64,000 nucleotides of DNA from Phlegmacium glaucopus (taxonomy: Eukaryota > Basidiomycota > Agaricomycetes > Agaricales > Cortinariaceae): positions 183,930 to 247,929 of the forward strand of contig MU130549.1 of the NCBI GenBank assembly GCA_015039465.1, in the 5' to 3' direction. Position numbers and translations under genes: made by a program. Below the pieces are notes generated by a model. It saw only the letters and a program-made list of their open reading frames with translations. It was not told the origin of the DNA and did no database searches. Numbering within the stretch: the stretch's first letter is position 1; every line of letters starts with the position of its first letter. Shown piece by piece: positions 21,801-35,400 of this stretch.

Positions 21801-21889
21801 TATCAAATTATGAGGTACATTTGAAAAATCGATTGCATCGTCAACGTGTGAATGAACGTCTTGGCAATATTCCACCATCGTCATCATAG
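16284..21889 (+). CDS. snf5: SNF5/SMARCB1 subunit of SWI/SNF chromatin remodeller
   Basis: Core subunit of the SWI/SNF complex, nuclear. Nine exons join in phase: 16284-17069, 17140-18875, 18965-19080, 19141-19724, 19787-19914, 20031-20938, 20999-21510, 21579-21716, 21773-21889 (1,674 residues). Residues 1 to about 800 are low complexity: a 20-Gln run, Ser/Gln blocks and Met/Gly/Asn repeats. From about residue 842 come the two SNF5 repeats, the first with VLDVEDANRPELLVPLRIEF and DPIVTPEAFAQTIVEDY, the second (about 1,075-1,150) with LDIIVGSIKLDDQFEWDLDN and EEFAEVYAKELGL. A GATA-like zinc finger follows near residue 1,400 (WHCSNCGCPES ... CGTCGKFWHRHRR), as in other basidiomycete SNF5 proteins. 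The C-terminus carries another conserved Cys-containing block (IKCQDCPGKLYTPGPGETLS). The start chosen is the ATG after the probable leader intron, although an upstream ATG (16092) is in frame. A (GA)n run at 18808-18832 encodes ERERERE. Confidence 0.95.
16662..16721 (+). repeat. CAG/CAA repeat encoding 20 glutamines
   Basis: Sixty bases of mixed CAG and CAA in SNF5 exon 1. The interruptions by CAA should slow slippage. Confidence 0.95.
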
Positions 21890-22251
21890 TATTATTTTTT
21901 TTCCTTTTTTCTCTCCAAGTCCATTAGTTTGTGCTCGACCTAATGCTCAAATCTTTTTTTTTTCGAAACTCCTTACTAAAAGCTTGCTTTTTTAACTGAT
22001 CTTAAATTCTTTTTTTCGTTACATTTTTGGTATTATCGTTAGTCCCCTGCTGTTGTTTTCTTATGTTAAAAAGCTCTCTGTATGGTTTAAGTTTGATCTG
22101 TAATTCCAAGGACATTCTTTTTTCCCCTCCTCTTTTCAAGATGGGGGCGCATCATTTTGCGGTACATAAAATATATTCGACTAGGGCAGGCTGCGCTACC
22201 TCCAACTGGTACACATAGCTACGTTGAGTCACAATCTTCATGTAACTCGGG
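21890..22251 (+). other. SNF5-hydrolase intergenic region
   Basis: T-rich 3' region of SNF5 (several TTTTTTTT runs) followed by about 150 bases of likely promoter for the next gene. No gene seen. Confidence 0.6.
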
Positions 22252-23213
22252 ATGGCAGACATTCACATTCAAGAAACTTCACAAACTGTTCTGCCCAGAA
22301 TCAAACCATCGCCAAAGAGCTCAAAATTAGCTGGCCAGTTTTTCTACGCCCCAAGTGACGATGGAACAGACGAAAATCTTCTTATCCTTTTACACGGGCT
22401 TGGTTTGTCAGACAATTATTACTATGGTCTTAGGACACGATTGATGTAACACCCACTGCAGGAGATACCCACATACCATTCTCAAAGCTCGGTAAATCTT
22501 TGAAACTCCCGCAAACAGCTGTTCTTGCCCTCCGTGCTCCAGAACAGTAAGATGAACTGCATTCCCAACCCACATCCAACCATTCTGATGGCAAGTTTAG
22601 GGTGCCATTCCTATATGAAGAACGTTATCAATGGTTTACCTCCTTTGACGACCTTGGAGAAATAATCGAACGCCCAAATCCAACACCTGCTCTTCAATAC
22701 CTCTCCAAAATCATTGATCATCTCATCAACGACTGCGCATGGCCAATACATCGTATCCACTTCTTTGGTTTCGCACAAGGTGGTTCCGTGGCTGCAGAAT
22801 TTGGGGTTGATCATTGGAAACAGCAGCAACTGCGAGCAAAGAAATCTATTGGCTCTAGCTCTAGCCAGGCTGGAAATTCAGGACAAGATTCAATCCCGTT
22901 ACTTTCATTTGGTTCAATCGTCACGGTGTCTGGACCTTTACTTTCTTACCCTACAGCCTCAACCCTCTCCCCGACTCCCATCCTCGTTGTTCATCGATCT
23001 CCTCCTTCGGACACGGCATTACCCCCCGGAGCTTTCATCGCATTTAATAAGGCGTTCGGTTCAGCAACAGAGTCTAAGATGGAAGCCAAAGGCGTGGGCA
23101 TGCCTGCTTCAAAGCAGGAATGGGATCCAATCATGCGGTTTTGGAGTCAGCATTTAGCGCGAAGACAGGTCCAAGGTTTATATGAAGTCATGAGCAGCGG
23201 TGGTGCCAATTAA
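22252..23213 (+). CDS. Phospholipase/carboxylesterase-like alpha/beta hydrolase
   Basis: Member of the abhydrolase_2 (acyl-protein thioesterase-like) group, likely cytosolic, 282 residues from three exons (22252-22402, 22462-22546, 22601-23213), all joined in phase. The oxyanion-hole strand is LLILLHGLGDTHIPFSKLG, followed by TAVLALRAPE and a nucleophile-elbow region HFFGFAQGGSVAAEFG. In active relatives the elbow reads GFSQGG. Here the serine position is Ala (GCA), so the usual Ser-His-Asp triad lacks its nucleophile unless the following Ser of GGS takes over. A Ser/Gln-rich insertion (about residues 165-185) and VVHRSPPSD near the acid position follow. Intron 2 begins GTTTGT. The gene converges on the giant gene 234 bases downstream. 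It may be a pseudoenzyme. Confidence 0.85.
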
Positions 23214-23446
23214 AGATTTCCTTGTCCATTTTCAGAATTAGCAGATAGACAGATGAGAGTTTGATTATTTGCGACACAAGTAAAATCAGCATAAATGAGA
23301 TACATAACAAGAAACATTATCCAAGGGCAAGAACATAAAGAAGACATGTATGAATAGAATAGAGCATGGGAGATTCGTAATCGTAAATTTCATGACAAGC
23401 CAAAAAAATAAGTGATATATACAAATACGAGATGGAAATAGGTGCA

Positions 23447-26400
23447 TCAACGACGCTGTGGTCTAGGCTCATCATAAATCGACGATGAAGGTGTTGTTGG
23501 CCCGAATAATCCTGGACTTAAACGATCTGGAACCATCAAAGTTGGTTCAAAAGATGGAGGTGTCAAGACAGCATCTGGATCAGCTGTAGGAAAAAATATT
23601 ATCAGTACATCTGTTACATATCTATTTGAAGGGAGGGGACTTACGATGCCAAGTACTCCATGATGTCACCTGCTGCCTCAAACGCCTATCCATATGCGAT
23701 GGACCTGCCTGTGGCGGTTGAACTGTCGGTGCAGCTACAGGAACTACTTTTGGTTCTTTCTTTTTCTTCTTTCCTCGAGGATAATAAGGGCGCCAAGCAG
23801 GTCTAAAAACCGGAACTTCAGCGGGATCAGGAATGGGTGGAACCACATCTGTAGGTGGTTGAGGCCCGGCAGGTGGTGGACCAGGAGGTCTCCTAGTAGA
23901 GAGGATGAGAAGGAGACAATAAGATGATAGTAAGACGTACCAATCTGGCTCAAACTCTCCTCCAGGTCCATACTTAGATTTCATGCATAGTAATTCACCA
24001 ATTTCGCTGAAAAAAATAATAATTAGCGAATAGAGAAAGACAGAATGAAAGAATAACCGTACTGTTGCAAAGCCCGCCTCTCTTCACGAATTCTTCCAAC
24101 TTCGCCCAGCAACATACGTACTTCAGTCGCCAAAGCTCTGCTGAAGTCATCAAGATACTGCAAGAATTTGCTTTGAGTATAAGTTGTAAATGAAGCCAAC
24201 TTCGACATGCTTACCCCTTGAACATTAAAAGACACCTGCTCATTGGCAGTCGATCTGACAGCTTCCATAGTTTCCTGATGATGTCTTTCGCAATCGGCAC
24301 GCCAGCCTGCAAGCACGAGGACAATCAGAGCTATACAAGACGGAAGAATTTGAAAGAAAGATACTAACCCTCAGACAAACTAGTCAAAAGTTCTCGTTGT
24401 TGAGAATTCTCTACCCGGAGTTCGTCAATGATCTTTTGTAAAGCTGTATAAGGGTACAAAATGAGAACAAGCACGTAAGGGTAATACTAGAAGTGACTTA
24501 CCGTCTTGAGATTCGCGACGCTCTCCTTCGCACTTGTTCCTGTCGCGCTCCATATCTTCGTGGATTTTCTGTACCATGTCACGAAGTTCAATCATCTGAG
24601 CGTTCTTGTCCTCTCGTCTAGCTTCTTTTTCCTCCCAACGAGCATCCATCAACGCCTTCTTCGTCTCGCACATGTCACGTTGGTCCTGAACAAGGTTCGT
24701 TATGTCGCTCAACTGTGCCCTAATATTCTCATCACGTTCGATGAGTTCCTCTCTCTCTCTTTCCCTCGTCTCAGAACTCTCGGTGCCTCGCTGTTGCCTC
24801 TCTGCCTCTAGTTCTGTTCGTAGTCTAGTAAGTTCGTCCTCGAGCGTTGTAATCCGTGCATCCTTCTCCGAAATAACGGCATCCTTCTGCGCAGCAATCT
24901 CAGCCATAAGTTGGGCACGTTCCGCAGCAAGAGCTTCACGTTCATTTGCAGCTTCCTCTCGTTCGAGGCGAATGGTCTCCATAACTTCGTTGGCATGTTG
25001 CGAAGCAGCTTGCTGAGCTAGGTCCCTGATCGAAGAAATCTCATCGGCATCGGCATCGGCAGCAGACACAGGTCGTGATGGTGATTGCGGAATGGGAACG
25101 GGAGCAGGTAGAGCTTTAAGTCGTGTTTCCAAATCTTGCCAAATATCATCTGAACGTTGTCGAGTTTCTGCATTCCTTCTTTCCTCGGCTTCTTCGAAAT
25201 AATGTTGTCGATCGCTTTCATGATGACGAAAATCTTCTTCCCGTCGGTCTTCCTGGGCAAGAAATCCAGTTTGCCGTCGCTCCTCAGCTTCTTGTGCAGT
25301 GATGAGAGTAGAGTGAAGGCGCTCGGTGACTTCATTTAAGGCCTCCAAACGTCCACGGTCGTCGTCGGCGGTCCCTAGGTCGAATGGAGTAGCAGTGGCT
25401 TGTCGAGGAACATGAACACTTGCTGGATGTTCAGCTGTTGAAGCAGGCTGAGTGGGAGTGGGAACTGGAGGAGGGGACCCTGCAATTCGATCATCGTGAA
25501 CTCGATGGACTTCTGGATGAGGACTCCGACGAGGACTTCCACCATCTGATGATGAAGATGGCAGACGGCTATCATAATGTACTCGATGAGTGCTGTCTGA
25601 CCGACGAGAACCTTGACCAAACGCTGATGGTGGATGGTCGCGATCCTCAGCTGAATCACGTACAGGCTGTATAGGTCTTCCAGCGCTGCTAGGTTCTTCA
25701 TGGTCTTCCAAAGTACCTATCAAATTGGTAAAATGAAAAAATCATAAATAAAGGAAAAACTTAAATTTGCAATATACTTACCAACATGACTGACTGCAGG
25801 AGTGTGAACACGACTTCTTTCACCAAGCGGCTCACTCGGCGGAGGTCTACGTAACGCGGCTTCAGATCGTGACGGCACTTGGATGATGACTGGACCATGC
25901 TCTGGTTCGTCCAAAAGGCGATGAATAGGAGTTGGTGTCGCATCAGCCGGAGGTTCTCCGCGACTTGTCGATGGCACATCAGGTCCGGAAATAACAGGTT
26001 CATCGCGAGGACGTCGAGGGATGATACTAGGAGAACGGCCAGGGGATACAGACATATCGCGAGGGAAACGACTTCCAGGCGAACCAGCCCGACTGCGGCG
26101 TGTATCTGTATCACGCACATATCTAGGAGATCGACGTTCTGAAGACAAAGAGCGAGACGGTCGATCAGGTCGGTAGCGATCGCGATCCCTGGAACGTTCG
26201 TATACTGAAGCATATCGACGGCCACGGTCCGGAGATCGACTACGAGGACCATGGCGATCATAGCGCGCAGTAATTCGATCACGGGGATGACGGGGTGGAC
26301 TATAGGGCCGTCCGCTAATGACTTCAACTCGAGGCGGATGTCTACGAGAAGGAGAATGAGAACTCGACTGCGAGCTACGACGATGACTTGAATATTGAGT

Positions 26401-29400
26401 TGGGATATGCGTTGGAAGAATTGGGACTACTCCAGACGGACCAACACCCGTAATAGGGGGATAATAAGGCGGAGACCTAGAGCCACTACGGTATGAAGAC
26501 CTTGGACGACGATGATGAGGCGGAGAACTGAGTTCATCACGATGACGACCAGTTGGAGATATAGAGCTGTCACGGCGTGAAAACCTTGGAAGACGATGAT
26601 GAGGCGGAGAACTGAGTTCATCACGATGACGACCAGTTGGAGATATAGAGCTGTCACGGCGCGAAGACCTTGGAATACGGTGATGAGGCGGAGAACTGGG
26701 GAGACCATGACGATGACGACCAGTTGGAGATATAGAGCTGTCACGGCGCGAAGACCTTGGAATACGGTGATGAGGCGGAGAACTGGGTTCACCACGACGA
26801 TGACGGCCAGTTGGAGATATAGAGCTATCAGGGCGTGAAGACCTTGGAAGACGATGGCGAGGCGAAGAACTGGATTCATCCCAATGACGACCAGTCGGAG
26901 TTCTAGTTCCATAAAGACGACGGCGAGGCGAAGAACTGGATTCATCCCAATGACGACCAGTCGGAGTTCTAGTTCCATAAAGACGACGGTGAGGCGAAGA
27001 ACTGGATTCAACACGATAATGATGGCCAGTTGGGGGTTCAAAGTTATCACGGTGTGGTGAAGACCTTGGATAACGATGAGGCGGAGAATCTTCACGACGA
27101 TGACGGCCAGTTGGAGATCTAGAGCGTTCACTGTACGAAGATCTTGGGTGACGGTGGCGACGGTGGCGAGGCGGAGATCTAGAGTCATAATCATCGTCAT
27201 AGCGACGAGACCATGTTGGGTGAGTCGCTTGTTGCGCGTGTTGCGCAGGAATGACGTAGGGTTGGTCCCGACGTGGGCTTCGAGAACGTGAGCGTGATGA
27301 TCTTGAAGATCGAAATATCACAGGTGCTTGTTGGCCTATCACCCCAGGCGGAAGCATAACTGGTGCCGGTTGGGGCATATGTGACATCGGCGCAGGATAC
27401 ATCGGCGCAGGATACATGGTGGAAGGTTGGGGTGGTAAAATAATTGGCGGACGATCAGGGCTGGAATGTCGCCTGTCAGGACTCCTACTGCGCCTGCTTG
27501 AAGAATGAGGGTCCGGCATAAAAACAACTTGTCCTGGTGCTACTCCGGGTGCCTGAACTGGTGGAGGCGTGTGCCGTCGTGTTTCCGTGTTAATAATGAC
27601 CGGGGCAGCAGGTTGGGACGCTGGAGGGGTCCGTCCGTGTCGACTTCTAGAGCTCCTACGGCTTCCAGAGCTGCTCCTACTCGATGACTGTATGATTACA
27701 CCCGGGCCCATTACTCCAGTTGGTACCATACCCATAGGCATCCCAGTTGGTGCCATACCCATAGGCATCCCGGTTGGTGCCATACCCATAGGCATCCCAG
27801 TTGGTGCCATACCCATATGCATCCCAGTTGGTGCCATACCCATAGGCATCCCAGTTGGTGCCATACCCATAGGCGTCCCAGTTGGTACCATACCCATAGG
27901 CGTCCCAGTTGGTACCATACCCATAGGCATCCCAGTTGGCGCCATACCCATAGGTATACCAGACGGTGCCATACCCATAGGTATACCAGACGGTGCCATA
28001 CCCATAGGTATACCAGACGGTGCCATGCCCATAGGTATACCAGACGGTGCCATATCCGTGCTCGATGGTGCTACAACTATGGGCATCGGTGTCATATGCA
28101 TCTCTGGTCCATAAACCGTTCCTGCATCACTCATAGGAGGATGATAAGAAGGCCCCATTGGCATTGGAGACATTGGCGACTGCTGAATGATTGTCGGCTG
28201 TGACGGCGGGGGTTGTTGGATAATGATTGTCGTCGGCTGTGGTTGTTGTGATGGAGGCTGGGGCTGGGGCTGAAATTGAACTTGTGGTTGCAGCTGTACT
28301 TGTGAATGTCGTCGCTCAGGGGAATAATCATAGTGTGATGAGCCAGGAGACATAGAAGGTGGAACAACGTGAAAAGAAGGTCTCATCGCAGAGCTAGGAA
28401 CTTGTTGAACGGAATGTTGCTGAGGCAGCCCTGGATGTTGCCCATGAGGATCGGGCACGACCGCAGGAACCTCTGACGGGTTTGTCACAATCAATGGTCG
28501 GCTAGCTGGACGACTCGACGACCGTATTGGACTAGGGGTACGAGAAGTGCGCGTATGTCTGTGTCCTCTACTTTCAGTTCGACTTGTCGGACGACTGCCA
28601 TATGATTCTCTGCGTCTTCGAGGAGAGTCACCTCGTCTATCTGTGCTGCTGCCGTCTGAACTGGAAGTGCTAGCTGAAACCTCGATAATATTTGATCCGA
28701 GGTCTGCTAAGTATGGCCTAGGAATTGCAGGGGGTGACGTTGGACGAGGTTCGCCTGTGCTATGACGACTTGCAGAGCTTGGGTCCGGAGGTATGAAAAC
28801 TTGCCTACCCTCTGGCGTTCGGCGGTCCGGAACTTGGCCAAATGGGGCCAGTCGATCAGGAGGGAATGCAGGAATTCGAGGCGGGAGAGTGGTGACAGTG
28901 ATAGGTTGGGGAAAGGCCTGGGGCTGAGGAAAGACTTGTGGTTGAGGAAATGCCAGAGGTTGAGGAAAGACCTGTGGTTGGGGAAAGACCTGTGGTGGAA
29001 TGAAAGGTCCTTGATATCCGGTAGTTTCTGGAACCACAGGCGGTATGACAGGCTGGTATCGTAGAGGAGGCTGTGGAATCCGTGGGTCTAACTGGTGGAT
29101 GGGTTGAGGAAAGCCAGGTGCAGATTGATATATGGTTCCTGATGATGAGGTATCGTCGGATCCTGAAGAAGGCGTACCTGCTTAAATATAAATGAGTCCC
29201 ACCTAAATAATACTTATCAACAGTCCTTACTTTGTGCTCGCATACCTCGTATATCACGACCCAGCCGGTCTACACGAGCAACAACACCTCGAAGTTCGGA
29301 TTGCCGATCATAAACATCGCGCTCTAGCCATTCATTTAAGCCTCGCATATACCTCATCAACTCACGTTGCTGATGTACAGTAGCAAGCTGTGCGACACGG

Positions 29401-32400
29401 TTTTCCTAGAAACCGGCATGAGACAATAAGCAAGTTAGATTAGAAATACTTACTCTTAAAATCTCTATCAATGAGTCAAAGACTGGAGGCAGTTGTACAG
29501 TTGTCTAACGGCGCGGAATTAGTGATCATAATCTCTGAGCAAATATATTAGAAGGGCTCACGGGACCGGAGGGCATAGGGACATATTGAATATTCGGCCC
29601 CTGTGACGGTTGGCCAAGGTTAATAGCTGGAGTAGGCTGCGTAGGTGGCTGCGGCTGTTGCGTCTGAAAATGTAAGTAAGAAATGATAGCTATGCATATT
29701 GAAGTAACGTACCTGACGCTGTTGGCCTGTCCTACTAGGGTGATACCAGGTCTGTGTTCTTCGGCCGGGGTCACCTCCAAAGGTAGGAGGTGCCGTTGGC
29801 GCTCTCTCTCCATATAAAGGAGGCTGACAAGTGATGCTTTTACTATTATTCAACAATAAATAGGATATTGACTTACGATGATAGGTCCTGGCGTTGGGAA
29901 ACTGTGTCTAGATCGTTCTGTCTGCGGATCTATTCGAGGCCCTTGAGGAGCTTGAACTGGAGCGCCGAGTGGAGGCTGTAGTGGGGGTTCTAGAGACGTT
30001 GTCCCGGTTTCAGGAGTTGCTTCTCTCCTGCTGTGACGACGCACTGGATGTAGGCGAATGTAAGGTAATGGAACAGTAGCTGCCCTCTCCGGTAAGGTAA
30101 ATGATCCTGGGCTTTCACTCCGTACGCGCCGCCCTCGCTCCACTGGCCGATATACAAATGGGTCTACATTTGGAGGCTGGTCGATACCAACTGGTATTTG
30201 ATGTGCGGAGGAAAGGATCTCGTCAAGTTGCTGTACCATCGTCGGTCCTTGTCGAGCAGTAACCGGAACAGGCATTAATGGACCATCACGAGTAAGCCTA
30301 CCCAGAATCGAACTAAGATAATCTAAAGACTCTGAATCACTCACGGATCCTTCAGGTTCAATTGAGGTGGGTGGTTCAAATGGTGCAACTGGGACATCTT
30401 GAACAATATCCGGTCCTCTGGGATGGCCCTGATTAACCAGAGTTTGAACAAGATCTTCAATACGACGTAGGCGGTCAGCTAGCTCGGCAGTTGGATCCTC
30501 AGGGCGTCCAAGCAGAGACCTCAAAAGGGTGTGTGCAGTGTCTTGACCGCTTTCCAAGGCCTGTATTTGATCTCTAATACCTCCTATTGAACGGAGGAGA
30601 TCCACGGAAGGTCGAACGGTGCTTGCTTCAGATGCTGCTCGTGGTACAGGTGACTCCCGCGGTACAGGTGACTCCCGTGACTCTCGTGGCACAGATGGCT
30701 CATACAGTATAGGTGGTGCTCCTACTTCAGGTTGATATTCAGTTGGAGGCCACTCCCGGCTTGAAGGACCAAGGGAAGTTGATCCTGAGGAAGTAGACGA
30801 ATCAGACTGGATGGAAACATCATCGTCGTCAATTTCCTCGCCCCAAAGCTGCGGAGAACCTGTGTAAGTTGGTTCTTCGTCAAAAACATCATCGTCGGAG
30901 TGGTGCGAAGAGAGATAAGAGTTAATACTACTGGCATTACTTGTGGCACGGCTCAATGAGGTGGGAGCTGCAGGTGGAAGAGGCAAAAAATGCTGCTCCG
31001 ACGATATTGATGTACCTCTTCCAACGCTTACATCAGCCATCTGTACAATACGCCGTTGAATTGGAGTTTCGACACGTTCAGGTCGAATAACAACAGGAGA
31101 CGACGGAGACGGTGTTCGATGAAGGAAATCGGCAAGGTCTCGCAATTCAGCTCTTAGGGCCCTCACATTGTCAACAACGTCTTGATTCTCTAGCCCTCGC
31201 GCATGATCATACGTCCGAAGCTCATCTGCAAGCCTGTCGATGTCGCGACCCAAGTCTCTCTCCGTGACTGCGCTGACAGAAGGCACAGTTCGCAAACTCG
31301 ACTGCACCGTATCCCCGCTTCCTTGAGGCGTCGTGATGCTGACAGCCAGCGAACCTTCAGGAGTCATCATACTGCTGCTGCTTGGCAACGACGCATGTAT
31401 GGGGGGAGGCACGGGCGATGATGAACCTGAGGTTATGGTCATTGATGTTGGCAAAGGCGTGGGCGTCGACTATTGAAGTTTAAATCATTAGCTCATGTTC
31501 AATACAATGAAATTGAGAAAACTTGCCACAGATGATGGAAGCAGGCTCAGTAAGGAAGGCTCTGTCGATGGATCCGGCATCGACAACTCCGACTCTGGGT
31601 ATTGCTCTGGCTCCTGTTCTGGCTCCATTTCTAAATCTTCATACTCCAACGAACGGGAATCGAATACCGATGAATTTAAAGACGATTGAGAGACGAAGGA
31701 GGAGCTTGAGTAGGTCGATAGTGTTCGCCCAAGTGAGCTCGATGACGCGGTACTCAATGCCATGCTGGTAGGGGTTGCAACATCAGCGGAGGAAGAAATT
31801 GATGACGGCAACACTGGTACAGGTGTCAATGGTTGGAGTGGTGATTGTGGAGGAGCCGAGGTAAGAGGGGATGGGGATCCTGGAATTGTGCTCAGTCGAT
31901 TCACTGACGAAGCAGATCCACTGGGGCGTAAAAAGGATGTTTCGAAAGACGCATCGACTTCTTGCAACGCAATAGATTGGACCGAAGGTGAAGGTTGGAG
32001 AACTGACGAGTCATATGAGAGATTCGTCATGGATGCCCATGGTTCAGGACCAGGAGGCAGGATAGATGACGAAGTTTGGGTGAATGATGATAGTCCTCCA
32101 GACGATGAGATACTCGACATCGACTGGGGTCTTGACAACGCTGTGGCCCGCGAAATCACTAAGGTCGAAGGCGGTAAAGTAGACGCTGTCGAAACCGACG
32201 AAAGGACCAGCGAAGATGGTGTAACCACGGACGTCGAACCTAGAGTTGAAGCAGGCAAAGTTGGCAGTAAACTCAAGCTGACAGTGAGTTCATCTTCAGA
32301 ATCTCCGGAATCTTCATCGTCATCTGGCCAAGACGCAGATGTCGTCGGCATATGAAAAGAACTCGGAGTCCTGGCATCTGAAACTTCAACGGAGCTTTCC

Positions 32401-35400
32401 AATGAGGGAGTTGGCGATAGCGCTAACGATGTAGATGGTGTTGACAAAGGTAAGGGCGGCAGCGAGTGGGAAGGCAGCGAAGGTTGAGCAATGGAAAGAG
32501 AGGAGAGCGAAGAAACTGAGGAAACTGGAGCAGTAGACGGTGGAGCAATTGAAATTGAAGGCGGCGAGGGAATAAAAGGAGGCGAAGGAACATCAAGAGA
32601 AGGCGGTGAAGAAACGGCAAGAGGAGGTGAAGGAATAAAAGGAGGTGAAGAAGTGGCAAGAGAAGGCGGTGAGGGAATAAAAGGAGGTGAAGAAGTAACA
32701 AGAGAAGGCGGTGAGGGAAGAAAAGGAGGTGAAGAAGTAACAAGAGAAGGCGGCGAGGGAATAAAAGGAGGTGAAGAAGTAACAAGAGAAGGCGGTGAGG
32801 GAACAAAAGGAGGTGAAGAAGTGGCAAGAGAAGGCGATGGTGGCAGAGGCAAAGGAGGAAGAGGTCTGTCAGTAGCCACTGGTACAGAGGCTGGCAATGG
32901 AATCTCCTCCGGCCACAACTCAGAAATGACGGAAGGAGAGCCGATAGAAGCAGGTAGAGGAACTTCTTCAGGTAAAAGCTCAGAGAGAATAGATGCCGCT
33001 ACAACGGGTGGTGATATGTGTACAGAGGAGCTAGGGGGCGACCTAGACTCAATTGAGGGTGTCCTGATGGAAGGCGAGTGAATAGAGGCGGGCAACGGAA
33101 TTTCTTCAGGCATTAACTCGGACATCAAGCTGATGGTAGGCGACTTGATGGACGGAACTACAGAGGGGATTCGAACAACACTCCTCATATCATCCGGTTC
33201 AGAGTCTAGCTTCAAAGACGACAAAGTAGGTGTGCTAGTTTCCGAAGGTATATCTCCCAGCTCGATTGAGAATGTGTCGGCAGTGACATAGGCAGACTCT
33301 GGCGAGAACCGCCTGGGCGATTTGGTAGGTTCCGAGGCAGTATGGTAGTCCGTTGACGAGCCTGAATCAGCAGTGGCATATTCAGAATCAGATCCAGGAA
33401 TGGTAGGGAATGATTCAAAGGATGTGATTGACGCTCGGGATGACTGAACGACAGCAGTCAAAAACTCTGTGCTTGCCGCCGACGCGGTAACGTATTTCTC
33501 TGAAGCCACATCCGACAACGTATCTGAGCTGCGAGTGATTGGCGTAACCGTCTCCGATTCGGTGGTGGGCCTTGTCAAATCAGTGAAGTCTGAGGAGGGG
33601 CAGACATCATATCCCGTTTCACTCGACGAGATAGGTGTGGCACCTCCAACCCCACTGCTGCTCGAGATCCCTGCCTGCAAAGTGAAACTACCACTTCCAG
33701 GAGTATAACTTCCACTTCCTGGTGTGTAACTCCCACTTCCTGGTGTATAACTGCCACTTGCAGGAGTAAAACTACCACTTCCAGAATAGCTGCCGCTTCC
33801 TGGAGTGTAACTGCCGCTTCCGCTACCGTTGCCTGGATGACTGCCACTATCCACATAGCTGCCACTCCCGTTAAAACTCCCAGTCCTGGAGGACCTCTCA
33901 CTCCCAGTCGGAGTACGGCTTCGACTCTCTGTATAACCCCTACTTCCGCTTCCACTCAACGATGCGCTGCCACTGACAGGCGTATACGTGTAACTCCCAG
34001 TCGGAGTATGACTTCCACTTATACTTTCGTCATTTTCCTTATCAGAACGGTCAGAACGGTTGCTCTGTGAAGCTTCCGTTTGATATCCAGATGAATACGA
34101 CCTCGAAGAACCAACCACCCTTCTCCTGATCTCTCTTGCTCTAGACAACGTAGACGGAGAATCGGCAAAAGAAACATCGGAATCTCCGCTCAACGACCCT
34201 GATTCTGTGAGACGGTAGGAGGAAGGTGTGAACGTTGTTGTTGGCACCTGAGTCTCGGAAATTGCGGTCGTTAATGGAGAGAATGTGGCCGCGCGAAGTC
34301 CACTCGTCGAAGTGAAAGAAGTTTGCGAGAAGTAAGTCGACGACACATTGGACCTCATCCCATCCGACGATCCAGCACTAAAGAAATTTTCATCCGAAAT
34401 GTCGGACCTCGGTCTATCGCTACCATTAAGTCGACCAACACTAGGCGGAGGGGTGACAAAGATATTTTTTCCCAAAGTAGAGCCGCTGGAAATAGTCACA
34501 GGAGAGCCCCCAAACATACCATGAGCACCTCTCGCACGATTGACAGCCGACTTGAATGCTTCGTCCAAATCCGTCATCGAACCGCTTCGTCTCATCGAGT
34601 TACCACGGCTAGGTGTGATCACACGTGGATCACCACGATAGACATATTCCTGATTTTGGATAACCGTATCGTCCACAGTCTGAGTATGGTATGAGGACGC
34701 GAGAGATGACCGACGAGAAACTACAGAGGTATTGCTTTGGAAGTCGGATATATCAGGTAAGGTGCTGAGAGGTGGTACGTAAACCGTCGAACGAGATCCA
34801 TTGCTGGATTGACTGCTGCTACTGTCAATGGACAGGATGGTACGGATAGATCCAGTGGGCGAACGAGTCACGGAAGCAGAATCTGGTACGACAATAGGCG
34901 GATGAATAGAATCCCTATTCAAAATAATCAAATGTCAGTCACCAACATGAGAATAAAACAAAATAAAGCACAAACATAATCCGATTCACCCATTTTTGTC
35001 TCTCAAGTAAGCTCTCGGCTGCCAACCGCTCCACTCCGTCAGCATATAGCATCTGGAAAGGCACCAGCGTATCCATAAGTGACTGTCCATCTCTGTCGTT
35101 CGTTTGCTGACTCGCGGCGATTGTTCCGACGTCGTCACGAGCAAGTGGGTGTAGAGGTGAATATGCTGACTGAGCTTTGGAACAATTTAAAAGGTCTAAA
35201 GCGACGATGCCTCGGCCTCCACCCGGGGCTAACCAAGACAGTAGAAGCATGTGAGGGTAAAGGAGGGCCTGGCATCTTTGCCACCGATAAGGAGGAGACG
35301 CATGAACGTTGAGATACCACAAAAGTCCGATATGGATAGGCTAAAAGAATAGATTTAGAAACCTCGATTATATTGAATCGAAACAAGATAACTCACAGGA

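Noticed and set aside
10093..22460. 14-base match (TAACACCCACTGCA) between the solo LTR junction and hydrolase intron 1
   Set aside because: It spans the LTR end plus target duplication on one side and an intron acceptor on the other, with no further similarity, so it is likely coincidence.
32491..33081. Long plus-strand frames opposite the giant gene (such as 31762-32355, 32491-33081, 27569-28114)
   Set aside because: Shadows of low-complexity Ser/Pro coding on the minus strand; they lack start context and splice sites.
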